A stretch of DNA of 64,000 nt from NCBI RefSeq assembly GCF_051175385.1, contig NZ_CP195106.1, forward strand, positions 1,488,001 through 1,552,000, read 5' to 3'. Made by a program: the position numbers and the translations under genes. Positions 24,197-32,642 of the stretch are shown here, piece by piece. This stretch comes from Tundrisphaera lichenicola. GTDB taxonomy: Bacteria; Planctomycetota; Planctomycetia; Isosphaerales; Isosphaeraceae. The notes beneath the pieces were generated by a model. The model did no database searches and had not been told where the DNA came from. It saw only the letters and a list, made by a program, of their open reading frames with translations. Each line of letters starts with the position of its first letter. The first letter of the stretch is position 1.

Positions 24197-25333
24197 ATGG
24201 ATTGGGATGAGTTGCGGCGTCGGGAGTTCCCTGTCGTCGAGAACTGGGCTTATTTCGACCATGCCGCCGTGGCTCCCTTGCCGAAAAGGTCGGGGGATGC
24301 CCTTCGAGCCTGGGTCGACGATCAGGAGCGACACGGGGTCGTGAACTGGCCAGCCTGGGGGCGAAAGGTCGAGAAAGCTCGGGCCGATTGCGCCCGACTG
24401 ATCGGTGCCGACCCCTCGGAGATCGCCCTGATCGCCAACACCACCCAGGGGATCGGGATCGTGGCCGAGGGATACCCCTGGCGTCCCGGTGACTCGGTGG
24501 TCACGGCGGCCGAAGAATATACCTCGAATCTCTTCCCCTGGATGAATCTAGCCGATCGTGGCGTGACCCTTCGGACCGTCCCGACTCGGCCCGATGGCCG
24601 GATCTGGGTGGACGATCTGGCGGCCGCGATCGACTCGACCACGAGGGTCCTGACGATCAGTCATGTCGAGTTCGCCTCGGGGTTCCGGAATGACCTGGAT
24701 GCCCTGGCCGAACTCTGCCAGGCTCGGGGCATCGCCCTGTTCGTCGACGCGATCCAGGGGCTAGGACCGTTGACGATCGACGTCCGAAAGACGCCGATCG
24801 ACTTCCTCGCCGCCGACGGTCACAAGTGGCTGCTCGGCCCCGAGGGGGCGGGCCTGCTCTTCATCCGGCGCGATTGGATCGAACGGCTCCGCCCGATCGG
24901 CGTCGGCTGGAAGAGCGTGACCTCCTCGTACAACTCCTCGAAAGTCGAGTTCAACCTGAAGCCCGACGCATCGCGATGGGAAGGGGGTACCTTCGCCATG
25001 GCCCCGCTTCAGGCGTTCGCGAAGAGCCTGGAGCTGTTCCTGGAAATCGGCCCCGAGATCGTCTCCCGGCGGATTCTGGACCGTGCCGACTCCGTTCGAG
25101 AACTGGCCCGATCCGCCGGCTGGCAGGTTCATGGCTCGGCCCGACCCGAGGATCTGGCGGGGATCGTGGCCCTAGATCGGCCCGGGGTCGACCCTGAGGC
25201 GTTCGCCAGCGACCTCCGGGATCGGGGGATCGCCCTTTCCTGCCGGCGGGGGAAGGTCCGGGTCAGCCCTCATCTGTACAATAACGGGGACGACCTGGGA
25301 CGCCTCGCCGAGGCCCTGGCTGCCGCCCGATAA
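24197..25333 (+). CDS. Class V aminotransferase-fold PLP enzyme
   Basis: The 378-residue protein belongs to the cysteine desulfurase / isopenicillin-N-epimerase-like branch of fold-type I PLP enzymes. Signature pieces are YFDHAAVAPLP at the start, NTTQGIGIVA, the PLP aspartate in LFVDAIQGLG (Asp184), and the Schiff-base lysine in ADGHKWLLGPEG (Lys210). The catalytic cysteine loop of true cysteine desulfurases is not obvious, and no iron-sulfur assembly genes are adjacent, so the reaction is undetermined. The start has GGAG about nine bases upstream. coaD follows after 20 bases on the same strand. Confidence 0.87.
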   Translation: MDWDELRRREFPVVENWAYFDHAAVAPLPKRSGDALRAWVDDQERHGVVNWPAWGRKVEKARADCARLIGADPSEIALIANTTQGIGIVAEGYPWRPGDSVVTAAEEYTSNLFPWMNLADRGVTLRTVPTRPDGRIWVDDLAAAIDSTTRVLTISHVEFASGFRNDLDALAELCQARGIALFVDAIQGLGPLTIDVRKTPIDFLAADGHKWLLGPEGAGLLFIRRDWIERLRPIGVGWKSVTSSYNSSKVEFNLKPDASRWEGGTFAMAPLQAFAKSLELFLEIGPEIVSRRILDRADSVRELARSAGWQVHGSARPEDLAGIVALDRPGVDPEAFASDLRDRGIALSCRRGKVRVSPHLYNNGDDLGRLAEALAAAR

Positions 25334-25353
25334 CCTTCAAACGGCGATCCTTC

Positions 25354-25866
25354 ATGACTTCGGACCCTGCACGGACCGCTGTTTTCACGGGGACCTTCGA
25401 CCCCTTGACGCTGGGACACCTCGACGTGATCGGCCGGGGGCGGACCCTCTTCGATCACCTGGTCGTGGCGATCGGCGTCAACCCGAACAAGCAGTCCCTG
25501 TTCTCGATCGAGGAGCGGGTCGAACTGGCCCGGCTGGTCGTCGAGCCCTTCCCGAACGTTTCGGTCGAGGCGCTGGAAGGTCTGGCTGTCCACTTCGTCC
25601 GGAAGGTCGGGGCGAGGGTAATCCTCCGAGGGCTCAGGACGCTCTCGGACATGGAATATGAATTCAGCATGACCATGACCAACCAGCGGCTCGACCCCTC
25701 GATCGAGACGGTCTTCCTGATGGCCGATGGCGAGTATTCCCACGTCTCCAGCAGCCTCATCAAGCAGGTGGCCCGGTTTGGCAAGGAGGAGGCGCTCCGT
25801 CGATTCGTCCCCCCGGAGCTGGTCGGCCCGGTCATGGGGAAGATCCGGGAGTCTTACCCGAACTGA
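25354..25866 (+). CDS. coaD: Pantetheine-phosphate adenylyltransferase
   Basis: CoaD transfers AMP from ATP to 4'-phosphopantetheine, the penultimate step of coenzyme A synthesis. The 170 residues match the family in length and motif: TGTFDPLTLGHLDVI with the nucleotidyltransferase TxGH (19-22), VAIGVNPNKQSLFSIEERV, VILRGLRTLSDMEYEFSM, and the C-terminal YSHVSSSLIKQVARFG with the conserved SSS. The gene lies 20 bases behind the aminotransferase gene and is probably co-transcribed with it. Confidence 0.97.
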   Translation: MTSDPARTAVFTGTFDPLTLGHLDVIGRGRTLFDHLVVAIGVNPNKQSLFSIEERVELARLVVEPFPNVSVEALEGLAVHFVRKVGARVILRGLRTLSDMEYEFSMTMTNQRLDPSIETVFLMADGEYSHVSSSLIKQVARFGKEEALRRFVPPELVGPVMGKIRESYPN

Positions 25867-25978
25867 ATACGAAGTGGGCGATCGATTCGCCAACGTCTGG
25901 CATCACGGACGGGCTCATCCGATAATTCAGATCCGTTCCCGATCTCACTTCCGTCCGATGTAGTGGAGGATTGCCCCG

Positions 25979-26599
25979 ATGTCCGAGCCCTCGACGAACC
26001 CGTACACCTGGGGTCCGCTCGGCCCGGACCCAGGCCGTGGAATTCGGGTCCTGGTCGCCTTGCTCCTCCGCCTCGCGATCGGGATTACGCTCTTGAACAC
26101 CGGCCTGATGAGCTACCTGAACGCCCGAGGCGCCGGGATGGGCCTGAATTCAGGCATAAACATCGTAGGGTTCAACGGGTTCGACCCGCTCTTGACGGCC
26201 ATCCCCTACCTCTCGATCGGCCTGGGGCTCGCCCTGATTCTCGGATTCTTGACGACCCCGACCGCCGTGGGGGCCGGTTTCTTCACCTTGCTGACGCCGT
26301 TGCTGACGACCGTGGCGATCCTCGCCAGCGGCATGAGCGGCGGGGGAGTGCCCCGGGGCTTTAGCAATGGTTTCGGTGGAAATCCCTTCGATTCCATGGC
26401 GCTGATGTTCGGGATGTCGTCCTTCCTGCCCGGCTTGATCCCGAACCTCGTCCTGATCTGGCTTTCTCCCTTGGAAAACCATCCCTACTCGGTCGACGCC
26501 CTGATCTTCAATAGGGCCGCCGGCCCGTCGATCCTCCCGCCCCACCCGCCGTCCGAGGTCGTCGCTGGGACGCTGGAGGAGCCGAGAGTCCCGGATTGA
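25979..26599 (+). CDS. Multi-pass membrane protein, DoxX-like
   Basis: The 206-residue protein has four hydrophobic segments (about 24-44, 68-92, 96-115 and 135-160). The first contains LRLAIGITLLNTG, similar to the start of DoxX-family proteins. Gly-rich loops separate the helices. DoxX-like proteins are small four-helix membrane proteins with roles in quinone or redox chemistry, but the match here is weak. GGAGG precedes the ATG by nine bases. The gene ends three bases before the convergent mcsB. Confidence 0.55.
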   Translation: MSEPSTNPYTWGPLGPDPGRGIRVLVALLLRLAIGITLLNTGLMSYLNARGAGMGLNSGINIVGFNGFDPLLTAIPYLSIGLGLALILGFLTTPTAVGAGFFTLLTPLLTTVAILASGMSGGGVPRGFSNGFGGNPFDSMALMFGMSSFLPGLIPNLVLIWLSPLENHPYSVDALIFNRAAGPSILPPHPPSEVVAGTLEEPRVPD

Positions 26600-26602
26600 G
26601 GC

Positions 26603-27670
26603 TCATTCCTCGGCGGGTTGTCGGCCGTTGGAGAGGCGGCTCCGAAGGTAAGAGGCCCGGGCGACGTTCCGCTCGTCGACCTCTAATGGGGCACCCTGGA
26701 TCTTCTGGAGGTGCGCCGGCTGGGTGTGGATGAACAGCTCGTTGACGGTGGGAATCTCCAGGTCGTCGATCAGGCCGAGATTGATCCCCATCCGGACGCT
26801 GGAGAGCAGATACATGGTCTCCTCGCTGGAGATCGTGTGCGCCGTCTTGAGGACCCCGTAGGCCCGGCTGACCTGGTCGTGGAGGTGCTGCCGACGCTCG
26901 TTGACCAGTTGCTGGCGGGCTTTCCGCTCGTACTCGATGATCTGGGGGACGACCTCGGTGAGGTTGCGGATCAGCTCTTGCTCGCTCTTGCCGAGGGTCT
27001 GCTGGTTCGAGATCTGGTAGAAGTCGCCGAAGGCCTGGGTGCCCTCGCCGTAGAGGCCCCGGACGGCCAGGTTGATCTTCTGGAGGGCCCGAAAGACCTT
27101 GTCAATTTGCTTGGTCTGGACCAGGGCCGGTAGATGGAGCATCACGCCGACCCGGATCCCGGTGCCGACATTGGTGGGGCATGCGGTCAGATAGCCGAGC
27201 TGGGAGCTGAAGGCGTAGGAGAGCTTCTCTTCGAGCTGGTCGTCGATCCGGTTGATCCGATCCCAGACGTCCTGGAGCGAGAGGCCCGAGAGCATGACCT
27301 GGATCCGGAGGTGATCCTCCTCGTTGATCATGATCGAGACGTTCTCGTGCGGGGCGATGGCCACGCCCCGAGGCCCCTCGGCATTGTCCAGCTCCCGCGA
27401 GATCAACTGGCGTTCGACCAGGAAGAGTCGGTCGAGCTTGCTCAGGTTGTTCACGTCCAGGAAGCTCAGATCGGCGTCGGTCACCTGGGCCAAGCTTCCC
27501 CGGACGACCGCCTCGATCTCGGTCCGTTCGAGGCGGCTGGCGCGATTGATGAAGGGGAAGTCATTGAGGTTACGCGCCAGCCGGATCCGTGAGCACATGA
27601 CGATGTCGCTCTCGGGGCCGGTGCCGCGAAGCCACTCGCCGGAAGTTCGGGTCAGGTCATCCAGATTCAT
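26603..27670 (-). CDS. mcsB: Protein arginine kinase McsB
   Basis: McsB phosphorylates arginine residues and, in Firmicutes, marks proteins for ClpCP degradation. The start at 27670 gives 355 residues, the usual length, and overlaps the stop of the upstream mcsA-like gene (ATGA). Phosphagen-kinase hallmarks are present: MCSRIRLARNLNDFPF near the N-terminus, an HENVSIMINEEDHLRIQ block, and the TACPTNVGTGIRVGVMLHLP active-site loop. In Bacillus the operon also includes ctsR and clpC; neither is nearby here, so regulation must differ. Confidence 0.95.
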   Translation of the reverse strand: MNLDDLTRTSGEWLRGTGPESDIVMCSRIRLARNLNDFPFINRASRLERTEIEAVVRGSLAQVTDADLSFLDVNNLSKLDRLFLVERQLISRELDNAEGPRGVAIAPHENVSIMINEEDHLRIQVMLSGLSLQDVWDRINRIDDQLEEKLSYAFSSQLGYLTACPTNVGTGIRVGVMLHLPALVQTKQIDKVFRALQKINLAVRGLYGEGTQAFGDFYQISNQQTLGKSEQELIRNLTEVVPQIIEYERKARQQLVNERRQHLHDQVSRAYGVLKTAHTISSEETMYLLSSVRMGINLGLIDDLEIPTVNELFIHTQPAHLQKIQGAPLEVDERNVARASYLRSRLSNGRQPAEE

Positions 27671-28158
27671 CGGTCGGCATCCTTGGGGCGGAGCTGGTCG
27701 CGGAGCTTGGCGGCTTGCTCGTAGTCCTCGCGGGCGATCGCTGCGCGAAAGTCGGATCGGAGTCGGAGCCTGGCCCGGCCGGTTTCCTCGGCCGGGCGAG
27801 AGGGGACCTTGCCGACGTGCCGGGTGGCCCCGTGCGATCGGAGGATCAGGGGAAGCAACCCTCGGGCGAAGACCTGGTAGTCGGTCGGGCAGCCGAGGCC
27901 GCCCTTGGTCCGAAATTCCATGAATCGGACCCCGCAGTCGGGACAGGTCAACTCGGCGAGTTCGCCGACGAGTTCGCCGACGTGGGCCACGATCAGGCCT
28001 TGGACGACCTGATCCAGGCCGAGCTTGGGAGGCGACGCCGGCAACGCCAGGCCTGCTTTTTGGGCGCAGGGGAGGCAGAGATGGAGTTCCTGACGATTCC
28101 CGTCGACCGTCTCGGTCAAGTGGACCGCCGCTTCGTCGTGACACCGCTGGCAAGTCAT
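27667..28158 (-). CDS. mcsA: McsA-like zinc-ribbon / UVR-motif protein, second copy
   Basis: The 163-residue protein has an N-terminal zinc ribbon (CQRC at 3-6 and CLPC), a central ribbon (CPDCGVRFMEFRTKGGLGCP) and a C-terminal UVR-type helical motif (AAIAREDYEQAAKLRDQL). McsA activates the McsB kinase through its zinc ribbons. The gene overlaps mcsB by four bases. It lies 26 bases downstream of a second mcsA-like gene; the two differ along their whole length and share only the domain pattern and key residues. Confidence 0.88.
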   Translation of the reverse strand: MTCQRCHDEAAVHLTETVDGNRQELHLCLPCAQKAGLALPASPPKLGLDQVVQGLIVAHVGELVGELAELTCPDCGVRFMEFRTKGGLGCPTDYQVFARGLLPLILRSHGATRHVGKVPSRPAEETGRARLRLRSDFRAAIAREDYEQAAKLRDQLRPKDADR

Positions 28159-28184
28159 GGGTCAGGCCACCCGGAGGGACGTGA

Positions 28185-28697
28185 TCAGCGTCCCAACTCT
28201 TGTTCGATGGCCTTGATCTTGTCCCGGACCCGGGCGGCCATCTCGTAGTCCTCGGCGGCGACGGCCCGCTTTAATTCGTTCCGGAGCTGGATCAGCTCGG
28301 TCTGGCGGACCGGGTCGCGCGGGGCTCGCCGGGGAAACTTTCCGGTGTGTCGGGTGTCCTCGTGGATATTCTCCAGGAGCGGCATCAACTCGTCGCGGAA
28401 GATCTCGTAATCGTAGGGACAACCCAGCCGTCCCGTGTTCCGGAATTCCTGGAAGCTCATCTGACAGAGCGGGCAGACCTGCTTCTCGGCCACCGGCACC
28501 TCGCCTCGGGCGACTTCGAGGCTTCCCTGGCTGAGCTTCTCGGCCAGCGAGCTGATCTCGGGCTTCTCCCCGCCTTCGGTGGCCGGCGAGAGATGTTGCC
28601 GGGCGTGCTCGTCGCAGAAGTGGAATTCCTTCGGCTTGCCACGCTCGATGTCGGTGATGTGGAAAGTGGCCGGTTTGGGGCATCGCTGACACTTCAT
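28185..28697 (-). CDS. mcsA: McsA-like zinc-ribbon / UVR-motif protein, first copy
   Basis: The start is set at 28697 because AGGAGG lies exactly six bases upstream; an ATG at 28703 sits directly against that site and is less suitable. The 170-residue protein shows CQRC at 3-6, a second pair CPLCQMSFQEFRNTGRLGCP, and the UVR motif AVAAEDYEMAARVRDKI near the end. It is the first gene of a three-gene unit with a second mcsA-like gene and mcsB. Two paralogous adaptors could give the kinase two inputs or form a heteromer; this is inference from gene order. Confidence 0.88.
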   Translation of the reverse strand: MKCQRCPKPATFHITDIERGKPKEFHFCDEHARQHLSPATEGGEKPEISSLAEKLSQGSLEVARGEVPVAEKQVCPLCQMSFQEFRNTGRLGCPYDYEIFRDELMPLLENIHEDTRHTGKFPRRAPRDPVRQTELIQLRNELKRAVAAEDYEMAARVRDKIKAIEQELGR

Positions 28698-29052
28698 CAC
28701 CATCCTCCTCTCCGTTCCGACGGCGGTCCGTGGCACTCCGCCGCCCGGATTCAGCTTCCCGGATACTCCGGAATCGTTCGGGTTCGGGGGATCGTGGAAT
28801 GTAAAGTTTATTGTAATCCCGCCACCCCGCCTGTCAAGCAACGGAGCGGTCGAATGGCGATCCCGATGATCGCCCGGGACGCGATCCTATGCCTTTGAAT
28901 CGCAACAACTTTTGATTGCGATTCGGCGTTGCCGGCTTCCTCGGCCGGGCCGCCCGCGAGACTTGCCCGGGGCGGGGGAGGGTGCTAAGATCATGCCTGA
29001 TCCTCGACTCGCGATCTCCTCCGCTCTCGGCCCCCGACCAAGGCCTCCGTCC
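28698..29052. other. Divergent promoter region between the mcs operon and trpE
   Basis: This 355-bp region has no coding frame I support. It contains the near-consensus leftward promoter described separately. For trpE a further in-frame ATG at 28993 exists, but conservation begins after the ATG at 29053. I found no trp leader peptide with tandem Trp codons, no T-box and no attenuator. Confidence 0.5.
28810..28837 (-). promoter_or_regulatory. Sigma-70-type promoter of the mcsA-mcsA-mcsB operon
   Basis: On the minus strand TTGACA (28837-28832) is followed after exactly 16 bases by TACAAT (28815-28810). This is a perfect -35 and a five-of-six -10 element, by far the clearest promoter in the window. 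It lies 113 bases upstream of the first mcsA start. No CIRCE or CtsR-like operator is visible around it. Confidence 0.75.
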
Positions 29053-30552
29053 ATGCCCGCCCATCGACCCTCGTTCGAGGAATTCGCCCGGCTCGCCGGC
29101 CGTTCTTCATGCGTTCCCGTGTACCGACAGCTGACCGGCGACGGACTGACTCCGGTCTCCGCCTTTCGCAAGATTGAACGCACGGCCCCCTCGTTCCTGT
29201 TCGAAAGCGTCGTGGGTGGCGAGAAGGTCGGCCGCTATAGCTTTCTCGGTACCGAACCATTCCTACGCTTCGAGGCTCGAGGGCGAGAGGTCCGAGTGAC
29301 CGACCCGCTCGACCCCGATTCCGCCCGGTGGAGCCCCTCGGAAGACCCGTTCCGCGACCTGGAAGCCTTGCTCGATCAGTTCAAGGCGGTCCCAATGCCG
29401 GGGCTTCCCCGATTCACGGGCGGTGCCGTGGGCTATGCGGCCTATGACGCGGTTCGCTACACCGAACACCTGCCCGATGCCCCGCCCGATGATCGAGGCC
29501 TGCCCGATCTCTCATTCTCCTTCTACGATCGGATGGTCCTGTTCGACCACATCCGGAAGACCGTCCTGGTGGTCGCCTACGCCCACCTCAAGCCGGGGAC
29601 CGACCCGCGATCCGCCTTCGAAGAGGCTGCTTCGAGGGTGGATGAACTGGTCGAGCGCCTGGCCAGGCCCACCCCGGAACTCCCGATCGCCGACATCAAC
29701 ACCGATGGCCCGATCCAGCTGAAGGCCGAATCCAACTTCACTCGGGAAGAGTATGAAGCGGTCGTCCGCCATTGCCAGGAATACATCAAGGCGGGCGATA
29801 TCTTCCAGGTCGTCCCCAGCCAGCGATTCAAGGTCGAGACGACCGCCGACGCCTTCGATATCTATAGGGTCCTCCGGGTCGTCAACCCGAGCCCATTCCT
29901 CTTCTACCTGAATTACGGCGACTTCCGGCTGATCGGCAGCTCGCCCGAGATCCTCGTGCGGGTCGAGGATGGCGATGTGACCGTGCGTCCCCTGGCCGGG
30001 ACCCGCCGAAGGGGTCGCGATGAGGCCGAGGACCTCGCCCTGGCCACGGAGCTTGTGGCCGATCCCAAGGAGCGGGCCGAGCACATCATGCTGGTGGACC
30101 TCGGCCGGAACGACGTGGGACGGGTCGCCGAACCGTCGACCGTGGTGCTTTCCGACCTGATGAAGGTCGAACGTTACTCTCACGTCATGCACATCACCTC
30201 GAACGTGACCGGCAAGCTGGCCGAGGGTAAGACCACCTTCGACGCGCTCCGCGCGGGCCTGCCGGCGGGGACCGTCTCGGGTGCCCCCAAGATCCGGGCC
30301 ATGCAGGTCATCGATGAGGTCGAACCCCAGCGTCGAGGGCCTTACGCCGGCGCCGTGGGATATATCGATTTCACCGGTAACATGGACACCTGCATCGCCC
30401 TCCGGACCCTGGTCCTCGTCGGTCAAACCGCCTACGTCCAGGCCGGGGGTGGCGTCGTCTACGACAGCATCCCCGGCGACGAATACGACGAGACCGTCAA
30501 CAAGGCCAGCGGGCTCCTCAAGGCGATCGAGATCGCCCAGACGCAGCTTTAA
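29053..30552 (+). CDS. trpE: Anthranilate synthase component I
   Basis: TrpE makes anthranilate from chorismate, the first committed step to tryptophan. The start at 29053 gives 499 residues, a normal length. The N-terminal domain has the tryptophan-binding feedback region (FLFESVVGGEKVGRYSFLG), and the C-terminal chorismate-binding domain has PLAGTRRRGRDEAED, LPAGTVSGAPKIRAM and GAVGYIDFTGNMDTC. A pabB assignment is less likely because of the feedback motif. The glutaminase partner trpG is 28 kb away (58384-58953) and no other trp genes flank this one. The next gene belongs to a lower-GC insert. Confidence 0.95.
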   Translation: MPAHRPSFEEFARLAGRSSCVPVYRQLTGDGLTPVSAFRKIERTAPSFLFESVVGGEKVGRYSFLGTEPFLRFEARGREVRVTDPLDPDSARWSPSEDPFRDLEALLDQFKAVPMPGLPRFTGGAVGYAAYDAVRYTEHLPDAPPDDRGLPDLSFSFYDRMVLFDHIRKTVLVVAYAHLKPGTDPRSAFEEAASRVDELVERLARPTPELPIADINTDGPIQLKAESNFTREEYEAVVRHCQEYIKAGDIFQVVPSQRFKVETTADAFDIYRVLRVVNPSPFLFYLNYGDFRLIGSSPEILVRVEDGDVTVRPLAGTRRRGRDEAEDLALATELVADPKERAEHIMLVDLGRNDVGRVAEPSTVVLSDLMKVERYSHVMHITSNVTGKLAEGKTTFDALRAGLPAGTVSGAPKIRAMQVIDEVEPQRRGPYAGAVGYIDFTGNMDTCIALRTLVLVGQTAYVQAGGGVVYDSIPGDEYDETVNKASGLLKAIEIAQTQL

Positions 30553-30604
30553 GCATGCGAGGAAGTGGTTATCTCTTCCTGGCGATTCGCGGAAGCAGCT
30601 TTCG

Positions 30605-31093
30605 ATGTCATCGAGCGATAGGATTGGGATCCACGGTGAGTTTTTGTTTCAAGCCATGATAAGTCGGAGATGTAACAGGAAATTTTATTTCCATCCGATT
30701 TTCATGGGAGAGAAACATCCGACTACTGATTTGACCGTAGAATTGCTGGATACTACCGGCGTACAGTCCCTTTTCTACGTCCAGGTCAAGTCGACGACTC
30801 AAGGCTACAAAGGATCTGGTTCGGACAAGAAATTGATCGTTGATGTGTCTCGCAAGGACGTCGAGAGGTTGAAGAGCTATCCTGGCCCCACCTATCTCGC
30901 GGGAATCGACATCATTCAGGGGCGAGGCTACTTGGCTGGTATTTCTGCTGATCTGACTGGGCCGCTCGACGGTTTGCCCACGCATCATCCCATCGATTGC
31001 CGTAATATTCGGACGTTGTGGGCGGAGGTCGACTCCTACTGGAATATTTCTCCTCGGCCGATACCATTGATCGTGACGAAATTCGCAATTTGA
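30605..31093 (+). CDS. DUF4365-like putative PD-(D/E)XK nuclease-fold protein
   Basis: The ATG at 30605 has GGAAG eight bases upstream and gives 162 residues. The pattern is that of DUF4365-type proteins, a branch of the restriction-endonuclease-like fold: a Glu in the first helix (Glu12 in HGEFLFQAM), Asp42 before a beta strand (TTDLTVELLD), and Gln60-x-Lys62 in FYVQVKST, the QxK variant also used by Mrr-type nucleases. The family is assigned by motif only. Base composition drops sharply here (38% G+C at 30661-30720 against 68% at 30061-30120 inside trpE, by hand count), suggesting acquisition by transfer. The gene is followed by a related one after 10 bases. Confidence 0.6.
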   Translation: MSSSDRIGIHGEFLFQAMISRRCNRKFYFHPIFMGEKHPTTDLTVELLDTTGVQSLFYVQVKSTTQGYKGSGSDKKLIVDVSRKDVERLKSYPGPTYLAGIDIIQGRGYLAGISADLTGPLDGLPTHHPIDCRNIRTLWAEVDSYWNISPRPIPLIVTKFAI

Positions 31094-31103
31094 AGGCGTT
31101 ATC

Positions 31104-31598
31104 ATGTCCAAAGTTGCCAACACTTTCGTCGAGCAACGAGCTCGAGTCCTCGCGATGGTTCAATTCACCACGCGCGCGGACTTGCAAGTCGATGCTATAT
31201 CGGAGGATTCTGGTTTCGATCTTCTCGTCCGGATCACTTCGGAAGGAAAGGTCCGTCAATCCGTCAAAGCTTTTGGGGTGGTACTCAAAGGAACGAACCG
31301 ACCACTTCGCGGAGCTGAGGATGCGGATCGCCTTTTGCAAAGCGGATCCTCGAAGAAAAGCGATGTTGTTCTTACGAGTTACTCCTTCCCGGTGCTTATG
31401 CTGCTCTTCTCGATGCAAAATGATAATGGCTATTTCGCATGGAGAGCCGAGCCAATCGTAACCCCCTCTCGCGAGCCAAGGTTGCAGGTCCACGAGTCCT
31501 ATTCTTTCTCCACATTCGATCGCGCCGCTTTAGGGATCATTGTCGATCAAGTCGATGAGTGGTACAAAACGCTCTTTACCTTGCTCGATGGGAATTGA
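31104..31598 (+). CDS. DUF4365-like protein, possibly catalytically degenerate partner of the preceding gene
   Basis: The 164-residue protein has a helix with Glu10 (FVEQRARVLAM), a strand with Asp39 (SGFDLLVRI) and a strand ending VLKG where the QxK/ExK motif would be expected, so the Gln/Glu is replaced by Val60. A later TSYSFPVLMLLFSMQNDNG stretch is reminiscent of the PVxLxxxD/N segment of DUF4365 proteins. It is only distantly similar to the preceding gene product, and the two are separated by 10 bases with AAGG upstream of the ATG. The pair may form a heteromer. The gene ends 10 bases before the convergent sugar kinase. Function unknown. Confidence 0.55.
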   Translation: MSKVANTFVEQRARVLAMVQFTTRADLQVDAISEDSGFDLLVRITSEGKVRQSVKAFGVVLKGTNRPLRGAEDADRLLQSGSSKKSDVVLTSYSFPVLMLLFSMQNDNGYFAWRAEPIVTPSREPRLQVHESYSFSTFDRAALGIIVDQVDEWYKTLFTLLDGN

Positions 31599-31607
31599 GG
31601 ATCCAAT

Positions 31608-32546
31608 TTAGCCCCTTTCGAGAATGGACACGTTTTCTGCCAGCCTCCGGACTTCTTCCGGATCGATTCCTCCCGCCTCCCAGACGAGGGCATTCGCGAC
31701 GGCGGCGGCGACGGCCCTCCTGAGCATCGGCTCGGGGCCGATCCCTTCGAGGTGGGCGTCGACCAGGCCCGCGAGCAGGCAATCTCCCGAACCGATCGGA
31801 TTGATCGCCTGGATTTCGGGCGGCAGGACGCGGTAGTTCCGGCCGTCGATCCGGGCGAGCACCGGACCCGGGCCGTCGGTGACGACGGCGACTCTCACGC
31901 CTCGCCTGGCCCAGCCTTCCAGCATCCGGTGGAGGTCGGCGTCGGAGGGGGAGCTGGTGCGGAGATGGAGGCCGGCCTCTCTTCGGTTGAGCTGGATCGC
32001 GTCGGGCCAGAAGCCCCAGATCCCTTCGAGGGCGGGTCCGTAGGTATCGAGAAAGGTCGGGACTTTCCGCGCCTTCGCCAGGGCGATCAGGTCGCTGAAG
32101 AGTCCGTGAGTTGTCTCGCACGGGCTCGAACCGGAGAGGGTCAGCGCCTCGACGATCCCTTCGGACAGCGCCCCCTCGACCCGGTGAAACATGGCCTCCG
32201 CTTCTTCAGAAGTGATCGTCGGATCGGGGTCGAAGAAGGCGGTGGGCTCGACCCCGTCCGATCGAACCGTGAGGATCTCGCGGGTGGGTGCCTCGGTCGG
32301 GGTGATGAGCGGATCGAATCCATCGACCCCCTGGAGGAGAGCCAGACATCGATCGCCGACGGTTCCTCCCAGGAATGTCGCGGGGCGTGCGGGGCGCCCG
32401 AGCCTCGTGAGGGCCCTGGCGACGTTATTCCCCTTGCCGCCGACAACTTCGAGGACGGAAGTCCCCCGGATGTTGTCGCCGGGCTTCCAGTCGGGGACGG
32501 TCAGCGTCTTGTCGAGGCAAGGATTCAGGGTCACGGAGAGAATCAT
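31608..32546 (-). CDS. PfkB-family hexose (phosphofructo)kinase
   Basis: The 312-residue protein starts at the ATG giving MILSVTLNPCLDKTLTV, the standard opening of 1-phosphofructokinase/tagatose-6-phosphate kinase-type enzymes. Other family features are VGGKGNNVARALTRLG and the C-terminal PfkB signature NPIGSGDCLLAGL with the catalytic Asp. The likely reaction is ATP-dependent phosphorylation of fructose-1-phosphate or another hexose phosphate. No phosphotransferase fructose genes are adjacent, so the substrate remains open. Confidence 0.88.
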   Translation of the reverse strand: MILSVTLNPCLDKTLTVPDWKPGDNIRGTSVLEVVGGKGNNVARALTRLGRPARPATFLGGTVGDRCLALLQGVDGFDPLITPTEAPTREILTVRSDGVEPTAFFDPDPTITSEEAEAMFHRVEGALSEGIVEALTLSGSSPCETTHGLFSDLIALAKARKVPTFLDTYGPALEGIWGFWPDAIQLNRREAGLHLRTSSPSDADLHRMLEGWARRGVRVAVVTDGPGPVLARIDGRNYRVLPPEIQAINPIGSGDCLLAGLVDAHLEGIGPEPMLRRAVAAAVANALVWEAGGIDPEEVRRLAENVSILERG

Positions 32547-32642
32547 GGCGAGGACGACCAACCGGGGACCAGGGCGAGTTGGGGGATAAATACGACGGAC
32601 GAGCGGGGCGCGGTCGCCCTCGGAACGGGCGGAGCAATGCCC

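Noticed and set aside
28698..28800. Possible CIRCE or CtsR operator before the mcs operon
   Set aside because: Only a fragment resembling GCACTC is present; the matching inverted half is missing.
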